Shown here: positions 55,089-63,134 of the stretch, in pieces
Position numbering within the stretch: the stretch's first letter is position 1
How the letters are laid out: each line of letters begins with the position of its first letter
NCBI RefSeq assembly: GCF_014202225.1
Contig: NZ_JACHGE010000005.1
Location: 1-64,000, forward strand
Direction: 5' to 3'
Length of the DNA stretch: 64,000 nucleotides
Source of the DNA: Algibacter amylolyticus
GTDB taxonomy: Bacteria; Bacteroidota; Bacteroidia; Flavobacteriales; Flavobacteriaceae
The notes under the pieces: model-generated
Databases searched by the model: none
Told to the model about the DNA's origin: nothing
Seen by the model: the letters and a program-made list of their open reading frames with translations, nothing else
Position numbers and translations under genes: made by a program

Positions 55089-55161
55089 TTGTTTTTATAT
55101 TGTAGCGCATTAGACTTTGCTTTTTTCTTGTTAAATGAGGCAAAATCGATTTTAAAAACAA

Positions 55162-55193
55162 AAAAGCTAGAAGTTTTAAACTCCTAGCTTTTG
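55162..55193 (-). terminator. Rho-independent terminator after the 55228-57321 gene
   Basis: AAAAGCTAG-A-AGTTT pairs with AAACT-C-CTAGCTTTT, a long stem with one mismatch and a one-base loop. The minus-strand side runs into TTTTTTG. Confidence 0.9.
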
Positions 55194-55227
55194 TATGTTG
55201 TACGTAATTAATATTTTTAAAAGCACC

Positions 55228-57321
55228 TTATAATTTTACTACCTTTTTTGTTACTTTATTGTTATTATCGCTAACCGTTAAAAGATATAATCCACTTTTA
55301 AGATTTGACAAATCTAAATTAACTTCTTTTAAATTTTCTGGTTGAGTTTCTAAAACTATTTGTCCATTAATACTATATAAAGCAATTTTAGTTTGAGCTC
55401 TATTTAGGTTTGTATTAGCCAATGAAAGTTTAAGATTATTTGAAACTGGATTAGGATATAAGCTGATTGAATTGGCAAAATCATTAACTGATAATGAGGA
55501 CTCAAACACTTGTACCTCTGCTAAAGATAATGCTACCGAATCATCTAATTGCACAATTTTAATCGTCTCCCCAATAGCACCACCAGCATCGATAGTTGCT
55601 AAAGGGTTTGGAGCATCGTTGGTGAAGGTTTTCGCGAACGTTTCAATTCCATCTGCATTATAAACGTAGACTGCAAAATTAGCTAGCCTATCGATATAGC
55701 TTTGTTTACCTGTTCTGTTATACACAATGATATCTCCTATGGCATACTCTGATGCCAAACGTACTTTCCACCATGCGCCAACATCAGAAGGATCCGTATG
55801 TGTTACCGAATTATTATTAAAATTACCATCAGTATTACCATCATTAGCTCTACTAGGAGCACCTCCGTATGCCGTTGATGACTGGCTTGCCGTACCTACC
55901 AATGCTAAATTATCTGAATCGCAATTTAAAGCGGTTACCGTATTATTTGTTCCGTTATCTGTAATGTTATCTGTATCGCAGGCTATAACCGTTACATTAT
56001 CGCTATCCGTATGCATTATTACCGGGAAATTCGTGAAATTTTTAACTACTATATCATCAGACGAAAAATTATTCTGGGAAGCATTACTACCATTTAGTAC
56101 TCTAAGACCTTGTAAATCGCCAGATACCATAATTTTAAGATTACTTGGTATTTCATCTGCTGGAATATCACTTCTAAACGTTAAATCATGATTTTCACCT
56201 CCTATATAGGCCATAGCATCATGCCCATTGTAATAAGCGTCACTTGGTGGTAATACAGTAATATCTGCGATGTAACCATTATCACTACCATAGGTATTTT
56301 TAAAAACTGGGCCGTAAATAGCATCTGCTCCACTATCTACAACGGTACCACTTCCTATTGAATAGCCATTTTCGCATCCAATTACCGTACAACCTTCAAC
56401 ATATTTTGTACCCGTAGCATGAGCTAGTGTAACTCCTGTTCGAGTGTTTTTTATGGTACAATTTAATACGGTAGGGTTATCTGTTCCTCTTTGAATCTCA
56501 ACACCATCAATATACGTCGTTCCTCCATTGTAAGCACGAATTCCTGCTTCTTGTAAACTCATCATATAACCAGCTGGTAACTTATAGCCCCAAGTTGTCA
56601 TGAAATCTACATCGAAGGCTGGTCCCGAAGTTTCTGCTAACATATCATCTGTAGTACGCACTTCGCCTTCAACATAACACCCTTCAATAACCGGGTAACT
56701 TGCAGCCTGCATAAAAATACAGTGTCCGTAGGTACGTGAAATGATATCGCAATCTTTAACATGGTTACGTAAACCTCTTACTAATAAAACACTATGCTTA
56801 TAGTGCTTTATTACGGTATTTGTACCGCCTTTACCAAAGGCATCGCCGTAACCATAAGGATAAGAACCTCTAGATGAAATATGAAAACCTTCAATTCTAT
56901 TATCTCTTCCATCCATAACAATGTTTTGTGCCGATTTAGAAGGTCTTGTATTACCAACATCGACCATTGTTAGATTTTTAAGCACATTATTATTACCTAA
57001 TATTTGTAATTCATTTACAGATACATTGCCAAATTTAGTAAAGACAAAAGTGGCTATATTTAAAGTTACTCCTGTAAAATCGTAAGTACTATCAGACCCT
57101 TCAAAAAGTAATAAAGGATTTGAAAATGTTCCGTTTGTAATATCAGAACCATTAATTGAATAATCGCCGGGTGCTAGTTTTACATCTACATTATCTTGTT
57201 TTAGATAAGGCAGTAATTCTTGAAGCGAATTTACAGTAACTGTTTGTGCTTTTATTTGCAACACAAACAATAATAAAAGTAAGGTAAAACCAGATTTTAG
57301 TAATGTGTAGTTTTTTGTCAT
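55228..57321 (-). CDS. Beta-helix protein of the GHxx[FY]xQ family with F-type-lectin-like module and T9SS tail
   Basis: The 697-residue protein has a signal peptide ending LQIKAQ (residue 26). The beta-helix (about 28-465) shows GSYPYGYGDAFGKGGTN, KHYKHSVLLVRG, TYGHCIFMQAASYPVIEG and SLQEAGIRAYNG. An F5/8-fold module (about 470-610) follows, with TASQSSTAYGGAPSRANDGN and YNRTGKQSYIDRLANFAVYV, which look like F-type (fucose-binding) lectins. The sorting domain (about 618-697) opens ISLYPNPVSNNLKLSL and ends VTKKVVKL. It is a single-gene unit between operator 57373 and terminator 55162. The lectin part closely resembles that of the GH-A enzyme at 18359. A surface enzyme that docks on fucose-rich glycan is a reasonable reading. 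Confidence 0.84.
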   Translation of the reverse strand: MTKNYTLLKSGFTLLLLLFVLQIKAQTVTVNSLQELLPYLKQDNVDVKLAPGDYSINGSDITNGTFSNPLLLFEGSDSTYDFTGVTLNIATFVFTKFGNVSVNELQILGNNNVLKNLTMVDVGNTRPSKSAQNIVMDGRDNRIEGFHISSRGSYPYGYGDAFGKGGTNTVIKHYKHSVLLVRGLRNHVKDCDIISRTYGHCIFMQAASYPVIEGCYVEGEVRTTDDMLAETSGPAFDVDFMTTWGYKLPAGYMMSLQEAGIRAYNGGTTYIDGVEIQRGTDNPTVLNCTIKNTRTGVTLAHATGTKYVEGCTVIGCENGYSIGSGTVVDSGADAIYGPVFKNTYGSDNGYIADITVLPPSDAYYNGHDAMAYIGGENHDLTFRSDIPADEIPSNLKIMVSGDLQGLRVLNGSNASQNNFSSDDIVVKNFTNFPVIMHTDSDNVTVIACDTDNITDNGTNNTVTALNCDSDNLALVGTASQSSTAYGGAPSRANDGNTDGNFNNNSVTHTDPSDVGAWWKVRLASEYAIGDIIVYNRTGKQSYIDRLANFAVYVYNADGIETFAKTFTNDAPNPLATIDAGGAIGETIKIVQLDDSVALSLAEVQVFESSLSVNDFANSISLYPNPVSNNLKLSLANTNLNRAQTKIALYSINGQIVLETQPENLKEVNLDLSNLKSGLYLLTVSDNNNKVTKKVVKL

Positions 57322-57372
57322 AGCTATTGTAGTTTAGTATTTCCAAAATTAAACTATATCAACCCTAGACCT

Positions 57373-57405
57373 TATAAACTATGTTGCAGACTTAATAAAT
57401 TAAAG
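57373..57405 (-). promoter_or_regulatory. 21-bp direct-repeat operator upstream of the 55228-57321 gene
   Basis: + strand half-sites TATAAACTATGT (57373) and AATAAATTAAAG (57394) are 21 bp apart. The -7 box CAAAATTA (TAATTTTG on the coding strand) lies at 57344..57351, 21 nt from the proximal half-site. Confidence 0.7.
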
Positions 57406-57450
57406 CTCAATTTCAAGTAAATAGCTATCTACAATTAATTTTTCTTACAG

Positions 57451-59394
57451 CTACTGGAATATAGGTGTATAGACCACGGTTATACTTCCTTTTTTAACAG
57501 GATTTAAAAAATCTACTCCAATTCTTATAGCGTCCTTACCATTACGAAGGGCTTTAACAGGAACAGGTTCTGGAGTAATTTTAATAGAACCACCTTCACT
57601 TATAACATCCACCTTTAGCTTCTGATTTTTATTTGTTAAGATTAATGTGTTACTATCTAGAATTTCGTACTTGGAAAACGTCATGATTGCTGTACCAAAT
57701 GTTACATTTTCTGAAGCTTCAAAATCATCTGTAATACGCATGGTGCCCGCTCCATTTTTATCATTTACCATGGTACGTTTCAATACTTTTAAAGCAGGAA
57801 TTTCATAGGCTGGTTTTAGGTCCATGACCACCTCATCTCTATTCTTTTTAAAATTAGTTTTTAAAACTTCGCCTATAAACTGCTTACCATTTGATTGTAA
57901 TGTATTGTTAATTCTAGGAACCGGATGCCCCCAAGAACTGCGTGCTTTATTGGTTTTAGAAAAAGCGCCTGCGGTATAAGATGGCGCTCCAATATCGCCG
58001 GTTATGTAGTCTTTTCCAAAAAGCACAGTATATGTACCCACATCACTATGGTTATGGTTTTCTGCGTTGTGCCCCGCTTTTATAGCTATAGAAAAAGGAA
58101 CTTGCTGTTTACCGCGAGATATAACCATACCCGATGTATCGAAATAGGTAACATCTGGCAACACTTTATTGTTGCTTGTATCTGGGTTTGAAAAAATCTC
58201 TTCATGATTCCAAGCTGTTAACTGCTCGGTAGCTTCCTCAAACTTAAAATGGTCGGGTTTAAGCGCATTATAATAATAAGCAGATAGTGCATATGGAAAG
58301 TTTCCTTTTTGATTTGCGGCTACAATATTTCCATCGGCAAATGGTGCATAGTTTAAGTTTTGAATTTCAAAATTCTCGGGAAAGTTACCTACGTTTTTTA
58401 ATTGTTCTGGATTATTAAACTTAAACAAATCTATTTTACCATGAGTATAATCAAATAAAGTTTGCGCAATGTACAAATAATGACCAAAACCGTAACTCCA
58501 ATACCCTATACCTTCAGAGCAATACCCATCGTTACCAAAACCACTTAAATAATATTTACTGCTATTTATTGCCGATCCTATGGCAACCAAGCGCTCTTGA
58601 GGATTACTAGAATTTGCTATGGTAGAAAATATGGTACCGCTATTACAAACCGAATTCCAATTGCTTGTACTTCTAATCCACCTGTTTAATTTGTTTTCGC
58701 CTTTGCAACTTGCTAGATAAGAATCGGTAATTCGCTTTTGAACTAAAGCTGAAGCTTCGTTTTTAAGATTAGTATCTAGTTTATCGTCTAAAAGAACTAC
58801 TGCCAAAGTTAAATCGGTTCCGAATTTACGAGCCCCCAAATCGATAGTGATGCTTTTTCCTTCTAGATTACTGTTTTCATTATCGTCATGATTAGGATGT
58901 AACCAAGACTTCATATCCATAATAGCCCGCATATACACTTCAATTTGTGGTAAAAACTGTCCTTTATTTTCTATGCACTCCGCTAAAATAAAACGTTCTA
59001 AATTATCCATGGTGCGGTAATAACGTGGTTTATAAATACCACGATTACCTTCTTTGTTGGCTCTTTTATATATTTCATCTGAAATAGGAACCTCTGGTGC
59101 TTTATATAACACTGAATGAGCTGTAAGCAAATACTCTTTACCCGACTTAGATGCCGCAATTTTATCCCAAAATGCTCTATTAGATATATTTGGTGCTGGC
59201 TGATACGCTTCGTTAGGAATAAAATCTTTAAGCATTTCTATTTGCTTATCCGAAGGGTAAATTTTATTAGTATCGGCTAATGCTAAATACGAATTTATAT
59301 CTAAAGTTGATTCTTGTGCCTTGTTTTTACAACTGAAAACTATGGTTATAAGAGCACATAAGAAATAGGGTTTAACAATTTTTATAAGTTTCAT
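57451..59394 (-). CDS. Heparinase II/III-like polysaccharide lyase, lipoprotein
   Basis: The start at 59394 (MKLIKIVKPYF) is preferred to 59448, as it leads with the lipoprotein signal (ALITIVFSCKNK). The product has about 647 residues. The (alpha/alpha) toroid (about 40-370) holds IRSTSNWNSVCNSGTIF (candidate Asn) and GYCSEGIGYWSYGFGHYLY (candidate Tyr). The heparinase II/III beta-sandwich begins near GHNAENHNHSDVGTYTVLFG, the conserved HNHxDxG block that includes a catalytic His and metal ligands in the family. It should cut uronic-acid oligosaccharides at the periplasmic membrane. It is 103 bp after a beta-helix gene, probably co-transcribed. Confidence 0.87.
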   Translation of the reverse strand: MKLIKIVKPYFLCALITIVFSCKNKAQESTLDINSYLALADTNKIYPSDKQIEMLKDFIPNEAYQPAPNISNRAFWDKIAASKSGKEYLLTAHSVLYKAPEVPISDEIYKRANKEGNRGIYKPRYYRTMDNLERFILAECIENKGQFLPQIEVYMRAIMDMKSWLHPNHDDNENSNLEGKSITIDLGARKFGTDLTLAVVLLDDKLDTNLKNEASALVQKRITDSYLASCKGENKLNRWIRSTSNWNSVCNSGTIFSTIANSSNPQERLVAIGSAINSSKYYLSGFGNDGYCSEGIGYWSYGFGHYLYIAQTLFDYTHGKIDLFKFNNPEQLKNVGNFPENFEIQNLNYAPFADGNIVAANQKGNFPYALSAYYYNALKPDHFKFEEATEQLTAWNHEEIFSNPDTSNNKVLPDVTYFDTSGMVISRGKQQVPFSIAIKAGHNAENHNHSDVGTYTVLFGKDYITGDIGAPSYTAGAFSKTNKARSSWGHPVPRINNTLQSNGKQFIGEVLKTNFKKNRDEVVMDLKPAYEIPALKVLKRTMVNDKNGAGTMRITDDFEASENVTFGTAIMTFSKYEILDSNTLILTNKNQKLKVDVISEGGSIKITPEPVPVKALRNGKDAIRIGVDFLNPVKKGSITVVYTPIFQ

Positions 59395-59497
59395 ATGTGA
59401 TACTTGATTTATATTTTTTTGAAAAAGCATGAACTTAATAAACGCCAAACATAATATGATTACATATGGTATTTATAAATACTTTACATGAAGGCTT

Positions 59498-60910
59498 TTA
59501 AGACTTAACTTCTATAACTTGACCTTTACTTTCTACCTCTAAATTTTGGGTGCCTGAATGTTTTAAAACTTGTGTTTGTGTTTTATTTTCAAGCTTAATA
59601 TTGGTAGCATGCATGGTCGCTTTTGAATTGTAATTACCGTAGCCTTCCCAAACTGAAAGTTTAATAGCCATGTCTTTAGGTATAAAATCGTCGTTACCAG
59701 TTTTTATAACAATATGATGCCCTGTTCCATTAATTTTAGCTAACATATTATTAGCCATTCCATTGCGACTGTCTAAAATATTAATATTTACGGCAGCATT
59801 TTTGGCATTAGTATAAGGCACTCCAAAGGCTTCTCCATATTTTGCATCGGCACTACAATTAATCACAACATCTTCGTTACCTACATTAAACCCTGTTGTA
59901 ACGCAGTCGCGCACTACACAATTAATAACTTTATCGCCAAATTTATTTAAACCTACACAAATCCCTCTTCGCATTTGAAAAACAGAGCAATCTTTTACGG
60001 TTGTATTTTTAGTAGGGTGTCCCTGATATTCAGGGTATAAACGAATGCCATCTTCGCTAAGCGATACTATTTCTCCTGGTAAAATCTTTCCATCAAGTCC
60101 AATTACAGTACCTTCTACATAGCCGTTTTTATGAGCATGTTTTGGTTTTAAAGCATAAAAATCCCTATCGAATCCATAGCCCGAAGTTTCAGCTAAAATA
60201 GCATCTGTAGTACGTAATAAGCCATCGACATGGCAATCTTCAATCAATGTGTTTTCTGCGCCTTGTAAAAATATAGCATGCCCCATGGCGCGCATATGCA
60301 CTTTACAACCTATAAGGGAAACATTTTTTGCAGGATAGCCTACACGAATGCCATTCATTTTTCTAACATCGCCACCGCCTAAACCGTATAAATAGCCATA
60401 ACCCCAAGGGTTTGATCCAGAAGTACGCACCTCAACGTTTTTAAGTACTATACCTTCTCCAACAACATTAAATATTTTGTTTTTACTCTGTAGGCCAGAT
60501 GCATCGCCGTAGGTTTCAATATATAAACCCTCAAAAACAGTATTGTTTCCTGAAATCTCAATAGCACAATACATGCTATTACCATCGTCGCTTTTAGCCA
60601 AATCTTTACGACTAAAGAGCTTGGTATCTACCATAAACCGCACACCAGTTAAATCGTAATGTGAATTGTTTCCTGTAACTGCTATAAATCGGATACTTTT
60701 AGCTTGGTCTATTTGGTAATTTCCAGGGGCAAGTTTTATTTTAACATCATCTTTATCGATATACTTTTTAAAATCGGAAAGTGAATTTACTGTTATAATT
60801 TCTTTTTGAATACTTACAACTTCATCTTTAGCTTTAGCTCTAGCATCTTGACAAGACACAAACAAAATTAGAAATGACAAGCTTAAAAAACACAATTTAG
60901 TTAATCTCAT
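59498..60910 (-). CDS. Beta-helix lipoprotein, divergent member of the GHxx[FY]xQ family
   Basis: The start at 60910 (MRLTKLCFLS) is chosen over 60970 because it leads into the lipoprotein signal (LSFLILFVSCQD) and leaves the operator at 60961 in the promoter. The product has about 470 residues. It shows GSNPWGYGYLYGLGGGD, AMGHAIFLQGAENTLIED, DAILAETSGYGFDRDFYAL and SLSEDGIRLYPEY. Unlike the other six relatives it has no K-[HR]-[SC] segment after the glycine-rich loop (here MNGIRVGYPAKN), which may mean another substrate or no activity. It precedes a heparinase-like lyase. Confidence 0.82.
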   Translation of the reverse strand: MRLTKLCFLSLSFLILFVSCQDARAKAKDEVVSIQKEIITVNSLSDFKKYIDKDDVKIKLAPGNYQIDQAKSIRFIAVTGNNSHYDLTGVRFMVDTKLFSRKDLAKSDDGNSMYCAIEISGNNTVFEGLYIETYGDASGLQSKNKIFNVVGEGIVLKNVEVRTSGSNPWGYGYLYGLGGGDVRKMNGIRVGYPAKNVSLIGCKVHMRAMGHAIFLQGAENTLIEDCHVDGLLRTTDAILAETSGYGFDRDFYALKPKHAHKNGYVEGTVIGLDGKILPGEIVSLSEDGIRLYPEYQGHPTKNTTVKDCSVFQMRRGICVGLNKFGDKVINCVVRDCVTTGFNVGNEDVVINCSADAKYGEAFGVPYTNAKNAAVNINILDSRNGMANNMLAKINGTGHHIVIKTGNDDFIPKDMAIKLSVWEGYGNYNSKATMHATNIKLENKTQTQVLKHSGTQNLEVESKGQVIEVKS

Positions 60911-60960
60911 AGGTTTAAATTTTGATACACATAAAATTAAGTCCGATTTAGTTTTTCTTG

Positions 60961-60993
60961 CATAAATCAACGTTCATTTTGTATAAACTATGA
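60961..60993 (-). promoter_or_regulatory. 21-bp direct-repeat operator upstream of the 59498-60910 gene
   Basis: + strand half-sites CATAAATCAACG (60961, weak) and TATAAACTATGA (60982, strong) are 21 bp apart. A -7-like TAAAATTA lies at 60932..60939, 21 nt from the proximal half-site, which supports the pairing. Confidence 0.6.
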
Positions 60994-61108
60994 ACTTTTT
61001 TAGGGGATTTCATTAAACAATAGTCTTACTGGTGTAAAAAAATGATTAAAAACTATAATTTCTAGAGGAATTAAAACTAACCACATTATTCCTTTAAAAG
61101 CACTCCGA

Positions 61109-63115
61109 TTACTGCTGGATTAATGTATTGAGATAAGTAGGATAATTGGCTCCTTGCCCTCCTCCTCTAGTAATAGAATCGCCAAAACAAATTATGTTTT
61201 GATTGGGTTTTAAAAGTTTATTATGGGTTAAAAAATCATATACATGATGCGCTATAAATCGATAGCCCAAAGCTGTCGGGTGCACACCATCTTCCTTTCC
61301 ACTATTTTTCATATTTCTAATAAGAATATCTTGATTGTGCACTGGTAAGTTTAATGCTTTAAACTCGGCGTTTAAATCGTAAAAATACACCTGATTTTCT
61401 CGGGCTAAGTTTTTTATAATTTCGCCAACGTTATCTATTTTTTGGTTTGGGGTTTCTTTAAACAAAGCTCTGTTATGTCTAGTAAAGAGAAAAGTACTAT
61501 CTACAGGAATAGGACTCATTAATACCAACTCACTGCCACTAGACTTAATTTTTTTAATTAAAGTTTCTAGGTTAGTGGTGTATGTTTTATAATCCATCAT
61601 TTTCTTGGAATTCAACATATCGTTTGTACCAACCATCATGATTACTAAATCTGGTTGCTTTGCAACAACATCTTTATCTACTCGTGCTAATAAATTATTT
61701 GTAGAATTACCACCAACCCCTGCATTAATAACATGTTTCTTTTCTTCAAGGTTGGTTACGGTGCAATTAATAGACAAATCATTCAGCTTTACAGGCATGC
61801 CTGTATAATTAAATAACTGGATGTTTTTAGCTCCGGCAAAAGCACCGTGTTTAGCATCTGGTTTTCTGTAACGGTGCACATCATCCCAAAAAGATTCACC
61901 AAAAACAATAGGAGATTCAATGCTTCGCTTTTTATTTTGGTAATTACGAATGGTAATATGATGACCCGAACCATTAATTTCTGCTAAGCGCGATACGTTA
62001 TACGCACTTACGGCATCGGTTAACTCTAAATCGACTTTACAGTTTTTTACATTGTTTCCCACAAACGTGATTAACGGACCGTATAAGGCATCACCTTTAG
62101 AGTTTTCAATAACACCATCTGTACCAATAGAAAACCCTTTTTCTTGACAACCAACAGCGGTAGAGCCCACGATTTTAGTTGGTGGTAAATTAGAGCTTAA
62201 ATCGAACCCAGAACGCATATTTTTAACCGTACAATTAATTACGGTAACACCTTGTGTTCGTCTTCCGCTTAAACCTCCAGAAGGGTAGGTTCTAATACCA
62301 TCTTCAGATAATGATTTGATTTCGTTAGGTTGAATTTTACCTGGCGGATAATCACTTTTAAATCCAACATTAAAAGCTAATCCAGAAGTTTCGGCCAGCA
62401 TATCGTTAGTTGGTCTCATTTTACCTTCTACATAACAATCTTTAAAAAGTGTGTTTACAGCGCCTTGCATAAAAATGCCATGACCAAAGGCATGCGTTAC
62501 CACCTTACATCCAAAAAATTTAGTATTGGTGCCTTCTACCAACAAAACCGAATGCTTATGCAAAGGAACAAGCGCTCCTCCGCCTTTACCTAACAAATGT
62601 CCGTAACCGTATGGTGTAGAGCCATGAACAAATAAATCGGCATTTTTTATGGTGTTATCATCTCCCATAACGCGCAACATTTGCACGCGATGCGCAGGAA
62701 CGTGACTACCAATATCTTTTCCTTTTAATCCTTCTATATAATTATTGTTGCCGCTTACCAAAAACTCACTAAACTCACTTTTAGGATAGTTTTTATGTAG
62801 TTTTCCATCAATATTTAAAGTTACTCCCGTTAAAAAATACTGACTATTATTACCAGAAAAATGAATAAGAGAACCTATACGAAAATCGCCTTCCTTCTTA
62901 TTATTTTCACCATATTTAAAAATACTTAAGGCTCCAATTTTAATAGAATTTACATGGTATTCACCAGGTTTCATTTTAACCAAAACATTGCTCTTTTTAG
63001 CGTATTTGGCTAACTTTTCTACAGAATTTATAAAAATAGTATCGCGTGAAGTATTTGTGGCTTTTACCGAAAACACTACTGTTAATAGTAAAATTGAGCT
63101 TATTATATTTTTCAT
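61109..63115 (-). CDS. Beta-helix protein fused to a circularly permuted SGNH/GDSL esterase
   Basis: The 668-residue protein has a signal peptide (to FSVKA, residue 19). The beta-helix (about 22-455) shows GSTPYGYGHLLGKGGG, LHKHSVLLVEG, AFGHGIFMQGAVNTLF (H212, Q217) and SLSEDGIRTYPSG. Residues 461-668 are an SGNH hydrolase in an unusual order: HVINAGVGGNST (block II), MMVGTNDM (block III, 494-500), GKEDGVHPTALGYR (block V, D609 and H612), and only then IICFGDSITRGGGQ (block I, nucleophile S647) at the very end. In ordinary SGNH proteins block I comes first. All catalytic parts are present, so a permuted active esterase is likely. It lies 19 bp after a lyase gene, in an operon that starts outside the window. 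Confidence 0.85.
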   Translation of the reverse strand: MKNIISSILLLTVVFSVKATNTSRDTIFINSVEKLAKYAKKSNVLVKMKPGEYHVNSIKIGALSIFKYGENNKKEGDFRIGSLIHFSGNNSQYFLTGVTLNIDGKLHKNYPKSEFSEFLVSGNNNYIEGLKGKDIGSHVPAHRVQMLRVMGDDNTIKNADLFVHGSTPYGYGHLLGKGGGALVPLHKHSVLLVEGTNTKFFGCKVVTHAFGHGIFMQGAVNTLFKDCYVEGKMRPTNDMLAETSGLAFNVGFKSDYPPGKIQPNEIKSLSEDGIRTYPSGGLSGRRTQGVTVINCTVKNMRSGFDLSSNLPPTKIVGSTAVGCQEKGFSIGTDGVIENSKGDALYGPLITFVGNNVKNCKVDLELTDAVSAYNVSRLAEINGSGHHITIRNYQNKKRSIESPIVFGESFWDDVHRYRKPDAKHGAFAGAKNIQLFNYTGMPVKLNDLSINCTVTNLEEKKHVINAGVGGNSTNNLLARVDKDVVAKQPDLVIMMVGTNDMLNSKKMMDYKTYTTNLETLIKKIKSSGSELVLMSPIPVDSTFLFTRHNRALFKETPNQKIDNVGEIIKNLARENQVYFYDLNAEFKALNLPVHNQDILIRNMKNSGKEDGVHPTALGYRFIAHHVYDFLTHNKLLKPNQNIICFGDSITRGGGQGANYPTYLNTLIQQ

Positions 63116-63134
63116 TTGAAATATTGAAAGTTTA

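Noticed and set aside
55727-56191. 154-codon open frame on the + strand
   Set aside because: It is antisense to the well-supported beta-helix gene at 55228-57321, has no recognisable domain or signal peptide, and owes its openness to codon bias of the gene opposite.
61789-61974. Short minus-strand open frame inside the beta-helix/SGNH gene
   Set aside because: It is an out-of-frame shadow of the larger gene, with no own start context or recognisable motif.
12322-63115. Calling the beta-helix family PL6 alginate lyase or chondroitinase B outright
   Set aside because: The fold is similar, but I could not match the conserved residues to the known PL6 catalytic Lys/Arg and calcium-binding set.
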